A DNA stretch of 64,000 bases from an uncultured Pelagibacteraceae bacterium. Lineage in GTDB: Bacteria; Pseudomonadota; Alphaproteobacteria; Pelagibacterales; Pelagibacteraceae. This document shows, one piece after another, positions 49,992-62,044 of this stretch. Within the stretch, counting starts at the first letter, position 1; each line of letters starts with the position of its first letter. A program made the translations under genes and the position numbers. The notes beneath the pieces were generated by a model that was given only the letters and a program-made list of their open reading frames with translations, was not told the DNA's origin and searched no databases. The DNA lies in NCBI GenBank assembly GCA_902570425.1, contig CACFYB010000001.1:62001-126000 (forward strand), written 5' to 3'.

Positions 49992-51179
49992 TTGGTTAAA
50001 AGAGATAATGTCCGAATTTGCGTGCCAAGGTATATGCAGATTGGCAAAGGTAGTCTTAATCAACTTCCAGAAATAATAAGTGTTATTGGATCAATCAAAT
50101 CTCTATTAATAGTAACTGATAAGCAAATGGTAAAGTTTGGTTATGTAAAAAAGCTTCAAGAATTACTTACAAAAGAAGGTTTTAAATCTAATGTTTTTGA
50201 TGAAACAATACCAGATCCAACAGACACAGTTGTTCTTAATGGGATAAAAATACTAAATAAAAACAAAAATGATGCTGTTATTGGATTTGGCGGAGGTAGC
50301 CCAATCGATACAGCAAAGGCTATCGCCGTTCTGTCTCAACATAGTAAAAATATTCAGGACTATAAACCACCGGGAACTTTTGATAAGAAAAGCTTACCAA
50401 TTATAGCAATCCCAACTACCGCTGGAACTGGATCAGAAGTTACTCATCATTCAGTTATTATTGATACAAAGAGCAACAATCATGAAAAAATCTCGTGTAG
50501 AGGTGAAGCATTTGTTCCTATAGTTTCAATTGTTGATTACGAATTAACTTTGTCTAAACCAAAAAGGCTAACAATTGATAGTGCAATAGATACTTTAACA
50601 CATGGAATTGAGGCTTATGTAAGTAAGAAAGCAACGCTATTTTCAGATCGTATGGCGTTAGATACAATTAGGCTAGTAACTAAAAATATTTACAAAGTAG
50701 AAAAGAATCCTAAAGATACAGAAGCAAGAGAGGGCCTTATGTTAGCGGCTACACTAGGCGGTCTAGCTTTTTCTAATTCCTCTATATGTTTAGTGCATGG
50801 AATGAGCAGACCCTTAGGTAGTAATTTTAAAGTTCCTCATGGTTTAAGTAACGCAATGTTATTGCCAACCATAACCGAATTTTCAATTGAGCATGCAAAA
50901 AATAGATACGCAGATTGTAGTAGAGCTGGAAATTTTGCCTTGCCAAACGATGATGATGTAACTGCTTGTAATAAATTAATTAAAGGACTCTATAAAATTA
51001 ATAAAGATTTTGAAGTTCCATCAATGGAAAATTTTGGAATAAATCAAAAAAATTTTGAGGCTGAGTTAGAAAATATGGCATCTGATGCTGAAATTTCAGG
51101 TGCCCCAGGTCTCAATCCAAGAGTGCCTTCTGTAAATGAAATGGTTGATCTTTATGGAAAAGCATGGAGAGCATTTTAA
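49992..51179 (+). CDS. Iron-containing alcohol dehydrogenase
   Basis: IGFGGGSPIDTAKAIA, PTTAGTGSEVTHHSVI, DTLTHGIEAYVS, VHGMSRPLGSNFKVPHG; TTG start. Confidence 0.94.
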   Translation: MVKRDNVRICVPRYMQIGKGSLNQLPEIISVIGSIKSLLIVTDKQMVKFGYVKKLQELLTKEGFKSNVFDETIPDPTDTVVLNGIKILNKNKNDAVIGFGGGSPIDTAKAIAVLSQHSKNIQDYKPPGTFDKKSLPIIAIPTTAGTGSEVTHHSVIIDTKSNNHEKISCRGEAFVPIVSIVDYELTLSKPKRLTIDSAIDTLTHGIEAYVSKKATLFSDRMALDTIRLVTKNIYKVEKNPKDTEAREGLMLAATLGGLAFSNSSICLVHGMSRPLGSNFKVPHGLSNAMLLPTITEFSIEHAKNRYADCSRAGNFALPNDDDVTACNKLIKGLYKINKDFEVPSMENFGINQKNFEAELENMASDAEISGAPGLNPRVPSVNEMVDLYGKAWRAF

Positions 51180-51236
51180 AATGAGTTGGGAATGTTCTCT
51201 AATTTTAAAACAACTCAAAAAAGGAAAGAGGGGAAA

Positions 51237-52301
51237 ATGAAAAAACTAATAAAAACATCTGTTAGTTTTTTTGCTGTATTTGCTTTAATGATTACTTTTT
51301 CATTACAACAAGTTACTGCAGCAGAAAAAATAAGATGGAAAGTACAATCTACTTTTAATACTGGTTGGCCTGCATTAGGAGATCCTGTTGCTCGTTTATC
51401 AGATACATTAGATAAGGCGACTGATGGTAGAATCAAATTAAAGGTCTATGAACCTGGAAAAATACTTCCACCATTAGAAATTTCACCTTCAATTAGTAAG
51501 GGAGACTTGCCTGCAGCATACAACTACATGGCTTATGACCAAGGAAGAATACCAGCAGCTGTTTTATTTGCAGCGGTGCCATTTGGCATGGAACCATGGG
51601 AGTATGCAGCTTGGTGGTTTGAAGGAGATGGTGCTAAATTAGCAAATGAAATATACAACAAACAAAACATACAAGTTTTGTTATGTAGTACTATTGGACC
51701 TGAAACAGCAGGTTGGTACAGAAACCCTATAACTAGTCTAGCAGACTTAAAAGGTTTAAAAATTCGTTTCTCGGGTTTAGGAGGAATGGTTTTAAATGAA
51801 ATTGGTGCTTCTGCTACATTAATGGCTGGTGGAGAAATTTTTGCAGCTTTAGAAAAAGGAACTTTAGATGCAACTGAATATTCAATGCCTGCTATTGATG
51901 AAGTTTTAGGTTTTCATAAAATTACGAAGTTCAACCTTTTCCCAGGTTGGCATCAAGTATCAACCTCAACTCATTTCATGATCAATTTAGATTTATGGAA
52001 AAAAATGGGTGCAGCTGACCAAGCATTATTTGAAATGGCTTGTACAGCAGCAGCTATGAGAGCAATTACAACTGGTGAATTTTTACAAGGTAAGCAAATT
52101 CAAAGTTTCCCGGGTAAAGGTGTAACAGCTGCTAGATTGCCTGATAGTGTATTGAGAGAACTACAAAAAGTTAGTGCTAGAGTAATGAAAGAAGAATCTG
52201 CTAAAGACGCTGACTTTGCTAAAGTATGGGCTTCTCAACAAGCATTCATGAAAGAGTATGATGTTTGGCAAAAATGGGGATATTTACCTCGAAACTTTTA
52301 G
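51237..52301 (+). CDS. dctP: TRAP transporter substrate-binding protein DctP (TakP-like)
   Basis: MKKLIKTSVSFFAVF signal peptide from ATG 51237; LADLKGLKIRFSGLGGMVLNEIG, GGEIFAALEKGTLDATEY, NLFPGWHQ. Confidence 0.93.
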   Translation: MKKLIKTSVSFFAVFALMITFSLQQVTAAEKIRWKVQSTFNTGWPALGDPVARLSDTLDKATDGRIKLKVYEPGKILPPLEISPSISKGDLPAAYNYMAYDQGRIPAAVLFAAVPFGMEPWEYAAWWFEGDGAKLANEIYNKQNIQVLLCSTIGPETAGWYRNPITSLADLKGLKIRFSGLGGMVLNEIGASATLMAGGEIFAALEKGTLDATEYSMPAIDEVLGFHKITKFNLFPGWHQVSTSTHFMINLDLWKKMGAADQALFEMACTAAAMRAITTGEFLQGKQIQSFPGKGVTAARLPDSVLRELQKVSARVMKEESAKDADFAKVWASQQAFMKEYDVWQKWGYLPRNF

Positions 52302-52335
52302 TATTTAATACTAGAAAAGTTGATTATAATAATAG

Positions 52336-52365
52336 AAGCGGCCGGTTTACCGGCTGCTTTTGTTT
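52336..52365 (+). terminator. Terminator-like hairpin between dctP and dctQM
   Basis: AAGCGGCCGG-TTTA-CCGGCTGCTT (one G-U) then TTGTTTTT. Confidence 0.8.
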
Positions 52366-52380
52366 TTAAGGAAAAAAATT

Positions 52381-52950
52381 ATGTCTAAAGATTTTACATC
52401 TGTTGGAAGTTCTCTTGATAAAAAACTTCAGCTTAGACACACATCTTTAACAAAAAAAATTGATGATTTTGTTTTGAAAATTGGTGAAGTTTTTAATTGG
52501 TTATGGGTATTCCTAGTAATAGTTATCATTCTGAATGTAGTTTTGAGATATGTCTTTAAAAATGGAATGATTGAACTGGAGGAACTGCAATGGCACCTTT
52601 ATTGTATTGGTTGGTTAGTTGGTTTGTCTTCAACATATATAGTTGATGCTCATGTAAGAGTAGATGTTTTAAGTGAGAAATTGTCTTATAGAAAAAAATT
52701 ATGGTTTGAATTGTTTGGTATTTTAATTTTATTTTTACCATTTGTAATTCTTGTACTTTATTATGCAGTTCCTTTTTTTGAATTATCATGGACTACAAGC
52801 GAAAGATCAACATCAGCAAACGGTTTACCTGCAAGATGGTTTGTAAAAGGTTTTTTAGTAATTAGTTTTTTCTTGTTATTAATTTCAGGCATTTCAAGAA
52901 TAACAAGAATAATAACTACACTTAGATTTGGATTAGAGAATAAAAAATGA
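52381..52950 (+). CDS. dctQ: TRAP transporter small permease DctQ
   Basis: ELEELQWHLYCIGWLVGLSSTYIVDAHVRVDVLSEKLSYRKKLW; ATG 52381. Confidence 0.92.
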   Translation: MSKDFTSVGSSLDKKLQLRHTSLTKKIDDFVLKIGEVFNWLWVFLVIVIILNVVLRYVFKNGMIELEELQWHLYCIGWLVGLSSTYIVDAHVRVDVLSEKLSYRKKLWFELFGILILFLPFVILVLYYAVPFFELSWTTSERSTSANGLPARWFVKGFLVISFFLLLISGISRITRIITTLRFGLENKK

Positions 52951-54311
52951 TTTCATTAGTAACAGAATATTTTTTAGCTATTGCGCTCTTTTTTAGTTTT
53001 ATAACTTTAATCTTTTATGGATTTCCTGTAGCTTGGACTATGGGTGGTTTGGGAGTTCTATTTATATTTATTTCAATGATTTCTGATAATTTATTTGACA
53101 CTTTTTATGGAGTAGATTTTGGATTTGCATCCATGGTTGTTTATCGACTTTATGGTGTTATGGCTAACTGGGTTTTAGTGGCTTTACCGATGTTTATTTT
53201 TATGGGAATCATGATGGATAAGTCAGGTATTGCTGAGGATTTAATGACTGATCTGTCTAAATTGTTTGGTAAAACAAGAGGTGGACTTGCAATCTCAATT
53301 GTATTTATTGGAGTTTTGCTTGCTGCTTCAACAGGAATTATTGGTGCTGCAGTTGTATTGTTAACAATTTTAGGTGTCCCATTAATGTTGAAGAATAAAT
53401 ATAACCCAAATTTAGCATGTGGAGTAGTTTGTGCCACTGGAACTTTGGGAATTTTAATTCCTCCTAGCATTATGCTTGTAATTATGGGTGATCAAGTAAG
53501 AATATCAGTTGGTGACTTGTTTATGGGAGCGGTCTTTCCTGGACTATTGCTTGGCTTACTTTACACAATTTTTATTATTGTTTATGCTTACATGAACCCA
53601 AAAGCAGCTCCATTACCTCAAGATGCTGAACCTGTAGATTTTAAGATAGTCTTAAGAGTGTTAAAATCAATCATTCCACCAGCTTTATTAATTGTTGCGG
53701 TTTTAGGAAGTATATTTATGGGGATAGCGACTCCAACAGAAGCTTCAGGAGTTGGAGCTTTAGGTGCATCTCTGCTTGCATTGATTAGAGGACGATTATC
53801 ATTTTCTGATTTAAAAATAGTAATTAGAAAAACAACTCATACTACAGCTTATATTTTTGCACTTTTTGTTGGTGCAACAATGTTTGCATTAATTTTAAGA
53901 GGCTTGGGAGGCGATGAATTGATTGAAGGGGCTCTTAAAGCCTTACCTTTCGGAACTAGTGGGGTTGTCATTGTAGTTTTGTTTGTTGCCTTTTTATTAG
54001 GTTTCTTTTTAGATTGGATTGAAATTACCCTAATTATTTTGCCTTTCCTTGCGCCAGTAATGGTAGATTTAGGAGTAGATCTAGTATGGTTTATTGTGAT
54101 GTTTGCAGTGGTTTTACAAACTTCATTTATAACACCACCCGTTGGTTTTGCTTTATTCTATATGAAAGGTGTTGCTCCTCAAGGTATTTCAATAACAAAT
54201 ATTTATAAGGGAATAATTCCGTTTGTAATTCTTCAATTGATTGCAGTAGCAATAGTATTTAACTTTCCAGAAATAGTCACCTGGCTTCCCAAAGCTGCAT
54301 ACGGCCCATAA
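52947..54311 (+). CDS. dctM: TRAP transporter large permease DctM
   Basis: GTLGILIPPSIMLVIMGDQ, GIATPTEASGVGALGA. Confidence 0.95.
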   Translation: MISLVTEYFLAIALFFSFITLIFYGFPVAWTMGGLGVLFIFISMISDNLFDTFYGVDFGFASMVVYRLYGVMANWVLVALPMFIFMGIMMDKSGIAEDLMTDLSKLFGKTRGGLAISIVFIGVLLAASTGIIGAAVVLLTILGVPLMLKNKYNPNLACGVVCATGTLGILIPPSIMLVIMGDQVRISVGDLFMGAVFPGLLLGLLYTIFIIVYAYMNPKAAPLPQDAEPVDFKIVLRVLKSIIPPALLIVAVLGSIFMGIATPTEASGVGALGASLLALIRGRLSFSDLKIVIRKTTHTTAYIFALFVGATMFALILRGLGGDELIEGALKALPFGTSGVVIVVLFVAFLLGFFLDWIEITLIILPFLAPVMVDLGVDLVWFIVMFAVVLQTSFITPPVGFALFYMKGVAPQGISITNIYKGIIPFVILQLIAVAIVFNFPEIVTWLPKAAYGP

Positions 54312-54328
54312 GATAATATTTGACTAAT

Positions 54329-54772
54329 ATGAAAAAAATAAAATTAACTATAATTGTTTTTTTTATATTAAGTTTTACAAATTTTGTTAAAGCTGACTTA
54401 AATATATCCCTTAAAAAATATTTAGATGGCAAAGATATTGAGAAAGGCTCAACACAGATATATTTACTTAAAAGATGTAGTTCAGTATATGCATATGCCT
54501 CAGGAGTAATTCTAAAATCAGATGCAATAACTTCAAAAAACTTTATAGAAATCTCAAATAACTTACTGTTTAAGTCAGTTGAATTGATGGTTATTGATGA
54601 AAACAAAAAGTTGGAACAAGCACAAACAGAGGCTGAAACAAACAGAAAAGAATTATTTAATAATTATATAGTCGATGGTAAAAAAAATTGGGAAAAGAAT
54701 AAATCTCACTTCAAAGGGTCATATATATCTGAAGATATGGCAATTTGCTCAAAGTTAGTTGAGGATCAATAA
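54329..54772 (+). CDS. Hypothetical secreted protein
   Basis: Signal peptide MKKIKLTIIVFFILSFTNFVKA. Confidence 0.6.
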   Translation: MKKIKLTIIVFFILSFTNFVKADLNISLKKYLDGKDIEKGSTQIYLLKRCSSVYAYASGVILKSDAITSKNFIEISNNLLFKSVELMVIDENKKLEQAQTEAETNRKELFNNYIVDGKKNWEKNKSHFKGSYISEDMAICSKLVEDQ

Positions 54773-54817
54773 ATTTAAATGAAAAATTTTTATTGAATAA
54801 TCATTAGTAATCAATAA

Positions 54818-55797
<980 letters not shown>

Positions 55798-55798
<1 letters not shown>

Positions 55799-56958
55799 TG
55801 AATATTCACGAGCATCAAGCTAAACAAATTTTAAAAAAATTCGGTGCAGCAGTTCCCGAGGGAGTTTATGGTTTTACAGTTGAAGAACTTTTAGAGAAAT
55901 GTAAATCTTTAAAAACAAATAAATACGTGCTAAAAGCACAAATTCATGCTGGTGGAAGAGGAAAAGCAGGTGGTGTCAAAATTTTAGATAATTTAAATGA
56001 TCTTGAAAAATCTGCAAAAGAATTGTTTGGAAAAAAATTAGTTACACATCAAACGGGCCCAGAGGGAAGAGAAGTAAAAAGACTTTATGTTGAGGTTTCG
56101 TCAAATATTGAAAAAGAATTTTATTTATCATGTTTAGTAGATAGAGCTTCTTCGAAAATAGCATTTATTTCAAGTAATCAGGGTGGAATGGATATTGAAG
56201 AGGTAGCGATTAAATCTCCTGATAAAATTTTAACAAATAAAATTGAGTTAATTGATGAAATTTCAGATGAGGAGTGTGAGAAGATTATAGAGATATTTCA
56301 CTTAGAAGGAAATCCTAAGATCGAAGCAATTTCTTTAATAAAATCAATTTATAAAATGTTTATAAAAACTGATGCGAATATGGTTGAGATTAATCCATTG
56401 ATACTTACCAAAGAGAAAAAGATTATTTGTTTAGATGCAAAAGTCAATTTTGATAGCAATGCTTTATTTAGACAGCCAAAAATTTTAGAACTTAGAGATT
56501 TAAATGAAGAGGAACCAGCTGAAATAGAAGCTAGTAAATATGAGTTAGCTTATATTAAGTTAGATGGAAGTATTGGATGTATGGTTAATGGTGCTGGTTT
56601 GGCAATGGCAACAATGGATATAATTAAGTTGTACGGCGAAGAGCCAGCTAATTTTTTAGATGTTGGTGGAGGTGCCTCGAAAGAGAAAGTTTCAGCAGCT
56701 TTTAAAATAATTTTATCAGACAAGAATGTTAAAGGAATATTAATAAATATTTTTGGGGGGATTATGAGATGTGATGTTCTTGCTCAAGGAGTTGTAGACG
56801 CTGCAAAAGAGATGAATATTAATGTTCCTTTAGTAGTAAGATTAGCTGGAACAAATTTTAGAGAAGGAAAAGAGATATTAGATAATTCAGGCTTAAAATT
56901 AATTTCTGCAGAAAATCTTGATGATGCTGCAAAAAAAATAGTTGAGGCAATTAAATAG
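55798..56958 (+). CDS. sucC: Succinyl-CoA synthetase beta subunit
   Basis: [46 protein letters not shown]. Confidence 0.98.
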
Positions 56959-57834
56959 ATGTCAGTTTTAGTAAATAAAGAAACCAGATTAATTTGCCAA
57001 GGTTTTACAGGTTCACATGGTACTTTTCACTCTGAACAATCATTAAAGTATGGAACAAAATTAGTTGGAGGTGTTACCCCAAAGAAAGGTGGTCAAAAAC
57101 ATTTAGGGCTCCCAGTTTTCAATAGTGTAAAGGAAGCTAAAGAGTCTGAGGGTGCTAATGCAACAATGATTTATGTTCCCGCAAAATTTGCTGCAGCCGC
57201 AATTATTGAGGCAATTAATGAGTCTATTGAACTAATTGTTTGTATAACTGAAGGTATTCCTATTCAGGACATGTTGAAAGTAAAACAAAAACTATCAAAG
57301 TCCAAGTCGAGATTAATAGGTCCAAACTGTCCGGGCATTATAACTCCAGAAGAATGTAAGATTGGTATCATGCCAGGAAATATTCACAAGAAAGGGTCAG
57401 TAGGTATAGTTTCAAGATCAGGGACATTAACTTACGAAGCCGTTGCACAAACTACTGAAAATGGACTGGGACAATCAACTTGTATAGGTATTGGCGGAGA
57501 CCCTATTAACGGTACTAATTTCATTGATTGTTTGGATTTATTTTTGAATGACAAAGATACAGAGTCAATTTTAATGATTGGCGAAATAGGGGGTACTGCA
57601 GAAGAGGAAGCTGCAGAATTTATTAAAAACCATAAAATAAAAAAACCAATAGTTGGTTTCATAGCAGGAGTGACAGCCCCTCCTGGAAGGCGTATGGGTC
57701 ATGCAGGAGCAATTATTTCTGGAGGAAAAGGTGGTGCACAAGATAAGATAAAAAAAATGCAAGATTGTGGCATAACTATCGCAAACTCACCATCGAAAAT
57801 TGGAAAAACTCTTTTTGATAAATTGACTAATTGA
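56959..57834 (+). CDS. sucD: Succinyl-CoA synthetase alpha subunit
   Basis: [51 protein letters not shown]. Confidence 0.98.
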   Translation: MSVLVNKETRLICQGFTGSHGTFHSEQSLKYGTKLVGGVTPKKGGQKHLGLPVFNSVKEAKESEGANATMIYVPAKFAAAAIIEAINESIELIVCITEGIPIQDMLKVKQKLSKSKSRLIGPNCPGIITPEECKIGIMPGNIHKKGSVGIVSRSGTLTYEAVAQTTENGLGQSTCIGIGGDPINGTNFIDCLDLFLNDKDTESILMIGEIGGTAEEEAAEFIKNHKIKKPIVGFIAGVTAPPGRRMGHAGAIISGGKGGAQDKIKKMQDCGITIANSPSKIGKTLFDKLTN

Positions 57835-57865
57835 AAAATTCTTTTCTAGGTTTATATTAAAAAAA

Positions 57866-60739
57866 ATGTCTTCTTCTAAAAATTTAGAATTCGAAAAAAC
57901 TGGATTTCTTAATAAAAACAATAGTGCATTTATTGAACAGATGTATTTACTGTACATTAATCAAGATCCCAACTTACCAAGTAGTTGGAAAAATTATTTT
58001 GAGGAAATTGGAGAAGAAATAGATACTATTGTTAATGAAATAAATGGACCTTCTTGGAGTCCAAAAAAAAATAAAATTTCTATTAAAAATGTTCAAGAAA
58101 CATTCAAAGATAATAATCAGACAAATGAGTTAGAAGTAGTTAAATCTAATGCTAATTCAATTAAAGCAGTAGCGATGATAAGGTCTTATAGACAAAGAGG
58201 TCATTTAATTGCAAAACTCGATCCTTTGGAAATGATGAAATCTGAATATTTGGATGAATTGCATCCTGAGTCTTATGGTTTTGAAAAAGATGATTATGAT
58301 AAAAAAATTTTTTTAGATGGAATAATTAACAAAGAATATTCAAGTATAAGGGAAATTCTTAAATTTCTAAAAGACAAATATTGTGAGTCTATTGGATATG
58401 AGTATATGCATATTGCCAATCCTACAGAGAGAAAATGGTTTAGAGATAGAGTCGAAAAAACAGATGATTTCAAATTTACTCAAAATGGTAAAGAAGCAAT
58501 TTTGAATAAACTTATTCAAGCAGAGGGATTTGAAAAATTTTTGCACACTAAGTATGTTGGAACTAAAAGGTTTGGACTTGATGGTGGTGAAAGTTTAATT
58601 CCAGCACTTGAACAAATAATAAAAATCGGAGGTCAATCTCAAGTAAAAGAGGTCAAAATAGGAATGTCTCACAGAGGTAGACTTAATGTTTTAGCTAACG
58701 TGCTTCAAAAGTCTTATAAAAAAATTTTTAATGAATTTGCTGGAGAAATAAGTGGCTCAGCGGATGGAGCTGGTGATGTAAAATATCATTTAGGAGCTTC
58801 ATCAAATAGGGAATTTGATGGAAATTCTGTCCATGTTAGTTTAACTGATAATCCATCTCATTTGGAGGCTGTAAATCCAGTTGTTCTTGGACAAACAAGA
58901 GCTAAACAATTTTTTCATAAAGATAAAGAGAGAAAAAAAGTTATTCCAATTTTAATTCATGGTGATGCTGCTTTTGCTGGACAAGGTGTAGTTGCCGAAT
59001 GTTTTGCAATGTCGGGATTGCCGGGGCATAATACCGGTGGAACAATACATATTATTATTAACAATCAAATAGGATTTACTACAAGTCCGAGATTTGCAAG
59101 ATCTTCACCATATCCCTCAGATATAGCAAAAATGGTTGAAGCTCCTATAATTCATGTAAATGGTGATGATCCTGAAGCAGTTGTGTACGCTGCAAGAATA
59201 GCAACAGATTTTAGATTAAAATTTAATAGAGATGTAGTAATAGATTTGATCTGTTATAGAAGGTTTGGACACAATGAGGGCGATGAACCTTCTTTTACTC
59301 AACCATTAATGTATAAAAAGATTAGATCTCACCCTTCTCCTGTAAAAGTTTATGGAGAAAGACTTGTGGAGAGTCATTCGATTTCCAAAGATTTTTTAAA
59401 TTTATCAATTAAAAAATTTAAAGACTTATTGGACGATCAGTTTAAAAATGCGAAAGATTATAAACCAAAAATTGAATGGTTTGAGGGAACTTGGTCCAGA
59501 TATAAACCTGAAAAAGGAAAAGATAAAAGAGGCATTACTGGTGCTGATACTAAAAGATTAGTAGAAATCTCTAACAGAATTAATACTGTTCCAAACGAAA
59601 TAAATATTCATAAAACAATTTCAAAAATTTTTGAAAATAGAAAACTAAATGTAAAAAAAGGTTCTCAAATTGATTGGTCAACAGCAGAAGCACTTGCATT
59701 TGGCTCACTCTTAGAGGAAGGATATCCTGTTAGGTTAGTTGGTCAGGACTCAGGCAGAGGTACTTTTAGTCAAAGACACTCTGTTTTAAGAAATCAAATT
59801 GATAATTCAAGATACATTCCTTTAAACAATATTTCAAAGAATCAAAAAAATTTTGAAATTGTAGATAGTTTTTTATCTGAATTAGCTGTTTTAGGATTTG
59901 AGTATGGATATAGCTTAGTTGAACCTAACACACTTACTATATGGGAGGCTCAATTTGGAGATTTTGCAAATGGTGCACAAGTTGTAATTGATCAATTTAT
60001 AGCCTCTGGAGAAAGAAAATGGTCTAGGGCTTCTGGCTTAGTGATGTTGTTACCGCATGGCTATGAGGGTCAAGGACCAGAACATTCTTCAGCAAGATTA
60101 GAAAGATTTTTACAATTGTGTTCAAATGACAATATGCAAGTGATGAACTGTACTACTCCAGCGAATTACTTTCATGCACTGAGAAGACAAATGCATAGAG
60201 ATTTTAGAAAACCATTGATCATAATGACACCAAAGTCTTTGTTGCGTCACAAACATTGTGTGTCAAACCTAGATGATTTTGGTAAAAAAAATTCTTTTCA
60301 TAGAGTTTTGTGGGACCACGCAATTGATCCTAAAACCAAAGGGTTTATTAAGTTAAAAAAACCAGGAAAAATAAAAAAAGTGATATTATGTTCAGGAAAA
60401 ATATACTTTGATCTACTTGAGGCAAGAGAAAAATTAAAAAGGGATGATTTGGTATTTTATAGAATAGAACAGCTTTATCCATTTCCAGCAAAAGCTTTAG
60501 CAAATGAGCTTAAATCTTATGCAAAAAATGCTAAATTTTATTGGTGTCAAGAAGAGCCTAAAAATATGGGTGCTTGGTTTTCAGTAAGAGATTATATCCA
60601 ATGGACATTAGATAATATAAAGGCTAATAATAAAAATGTTTCTTATATTGGAAGAAGTCCAGATGCATCACCGGCTACAGGTTATGCTAAAAGACATATT
60701 TCTCAACAGCAAGAAATTATAAAAAAAGTTTTTGAATAA
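57866..60739 (+). CDS. sucA: 2-oxoglutarate dehydrogenase E1
   Basis: GMSHRGRLNVLANVL, HGDAAFAGQGVVAE, GQDSGRGTFSQRH, EAQFGDFANGAQ. Confidence 0.98.
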   Translation: MSSSKNLEFEKTGFLNKNNSAFIEQMYLLYINQDPNLPSSWKNYFEEIGEEIDTIVNEINGPSWSPKKNKISIKNVQETFKDNNQTNELEVVKSNANSIKAVAMIRSYRQRGHLIAKLDPLEMMKSEYLDELHPESYGFEKDDYDKKIFLDGIINKEYSSIREILKFLKDKYCESIGYEYMHIANPTERKWFRDRVEKTDDFKFTQNGKEAILNKLIQAEGFEKFLHTKYVGTKRFGLDGGESLIPALEQIIKIGGQSQVKEVKIGMSHRGRLNVLANVLQKSYKKIFNEFAGEISGSADGAGDVKYHLGASSNREFDGNSVHVSLTDNPSHLEAVNPVVLGQTRAKQFFHKDKERKKVIPILIHGDAAFAGQGVVAECFAMSGLPGHNTGGTIHIIINNQIGFTTSPRFARSSPYPSDIAKMVEAPIIHVNGDDPEAVVYAARIATDFRLKFNRDVVIDLICYRRFGHNEGDEPSFTQPLMYKKIRSHPSPVKVYGERLVESHSISKDFLNLSIKKFKDLLDDQFKNAKDYKPKIEWFEGTWSRYKPEKGKDKRGITGADTKRLVEISNRINTVPNEINIHKTISKIFENRKLNVKKGSQIDWSTAEALAFGSLLEEGYPVRLVGQDSGRGTFSQRHSVLRNQIDNSRYIPLNNISKNQKNFEIVDSFLSELAVLGFEYGYSLVEPNTLTIWEAQFGDFANGAQVVIDQFIASGERKWSRASGLVMLLPHGYEGQGPEHSSARLERFLQLCSNDNMQVMNCTTPANYFHALRRQMHRDFRKPLIIMTPKSLLRHKHCVSNLDDFGKKNSFHRVLWDHAIDPKTKGFIKLKKPGKIKKVILCSGKIYFDLLEAREKLKRDDLVFYRIEQLYPFPAKALANELKSYAKNAKFYWCQEEPKNMGAWFSVRDYIQWTLDNIKANNKNVSYIGRSPDASPATGYAKRHISQQQEIIKKVFE

Positions 60740-60745
60740 CATATA

Positions 60746-62044
60746 ATGAGTGAAAAAATTTTAGTGCCTGTGCTTGGAGAAAGTATCAACGAGGCCACTG
60801 TATCAAAATGGTTGAAAAAAGAAGGTGATGTAGTTGAAGCTGATGAACCAGTTGTAGAATTGGAAACTGATAAAGTAAACTTAGAAGTACCCTCACCTGT
60901 ATCTGGAACTTTGACAGAAATAAACTCAAAAGATGGCTCTACAGTAGAAGTTGGTGCTCTATTAGGCTCTGTATCAGAGAATGGTTCTGCTACAAAAAAA
61001 AAAGAGAAAATTGAAAAAATTAAGCCAACAGTAGAAAAAGATAACGTAATTAAATTGGAAACACAAAATAATGGAGAAGAAACACAAATTTTTGATAAGA
61101 AAATTGAAGTTGAAGATGAGGAGGAAACGCCGTTAGTTCTTACAAAGGAAATAGAGAAAGAACCATCTAAAATGAAATCAAGAGATGATCAAAGTTTGTC
61201 TCCAGCAGTCAGAAAAATAGTTGCTGAAAATAAAATTGATATTTCATCAGTTGAAGGATCTGGAAAAAATGGGAGAATTTTAAAAGGAGACTTAATAGAT
61301 TTAATGGGAGTCAATCCACCTCCTTCAGAGAGGAAAATTAAGTATGGACAAGAAGAAAAAATTAAGATGACAAGATTAAGACAAACCATTGCTAAAAGAT
61401 TAAAGCAAGCTCAAGAAAATGCAGCTTTATTAACTACATTTAATGAAGTTGATATGTCAAATATTATGGATATGAGAAAAGAAAATCAGGAAGATTTTCA
61501 AAATAGATATGGTGTAAAACTAGGCTTTATGTCTTTTTTTGTAAAAGCTTGTGTAGTTGCATTGAAAAATTTCCCTGCAGTCAATGCTGAAATAGAAGGA
61601 GATACGATAGTTTACAAAAATTATTATAATATAAGTTTTGCAGTTGGGACTGATAAAGGTCTTGTAGTACCTGTATTGAAAAATGCTGATGAATTATCTT
61701 TTGCAGATATTGAAAAAAATATTAAACAAATTTCTGAAAAGGCCAAAGAGGGCAAACTTACAATAGAAGATTTACAAGGGGGAACATTTACTATTAGCAA
61801 TGGTGGTGTTTATGGTTCAATGTTATCTACACCAATACTTAACTTACCACAATCAGGTGTGTTGGGTATGCACAATATTGTTGATAGGCCAATAGTTGTT
61901 GATGGTGAAATTAAAATCAGACCAGTAATGTATTTGGCATTATCTTACGATCATAGAATAATTGATGGTAAAGAATCGGTCTCATTTCTAAAGATGATTA
62001 AAGAAAATTTAGAAGATCCAAGAAGGTTATTTTTAGATATTTAA
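60746..62044 (+). CDS. sucB: Dihydrolipoamide succinyltransferase (E2)
   Basis: Lipoyl [15 protein letters not shown]3-binding [11 protein letters not shown], catalytic [11 protein letters not shown]. Confidence 0.97.
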   Translation: MSEKILVPVLGESINEATVSKWLKKEGDVVEADEPVVELETDKVNLEVPSPVSGTLTEINSKDGSTVEVGALLGSVSENGSATKKKEKIEKIKPTVEKDNVIKLETQNNGEETQIFDKKIEVEDEEETPLVLTKEIEKEPSKMKSRDDQSLSPAVRKIVAENKIDISSVEGSGKNGRILKGDLIDLMGVNPPPSERKIKYGQEEKIKMTRLRQTIAKRLKQAQENAALLTTFNEVDMSNIMDMRKENQEDFQNRYGVKLGFMSFFVKACVVALKNFPAVNAEIEGDTIVYKNYYNISFAVGTDKGLVVPVLKNADELSFADIEKNIKQISEKAKEGKLTIEDLQGGTFTISNGGVYGSMLSTPILNLPQSGVLGMHNIVDRPIVVDGEIKIRPVMYLALSYDHRIIDGKESVSFLKMIKENLEDPRRLFLDI

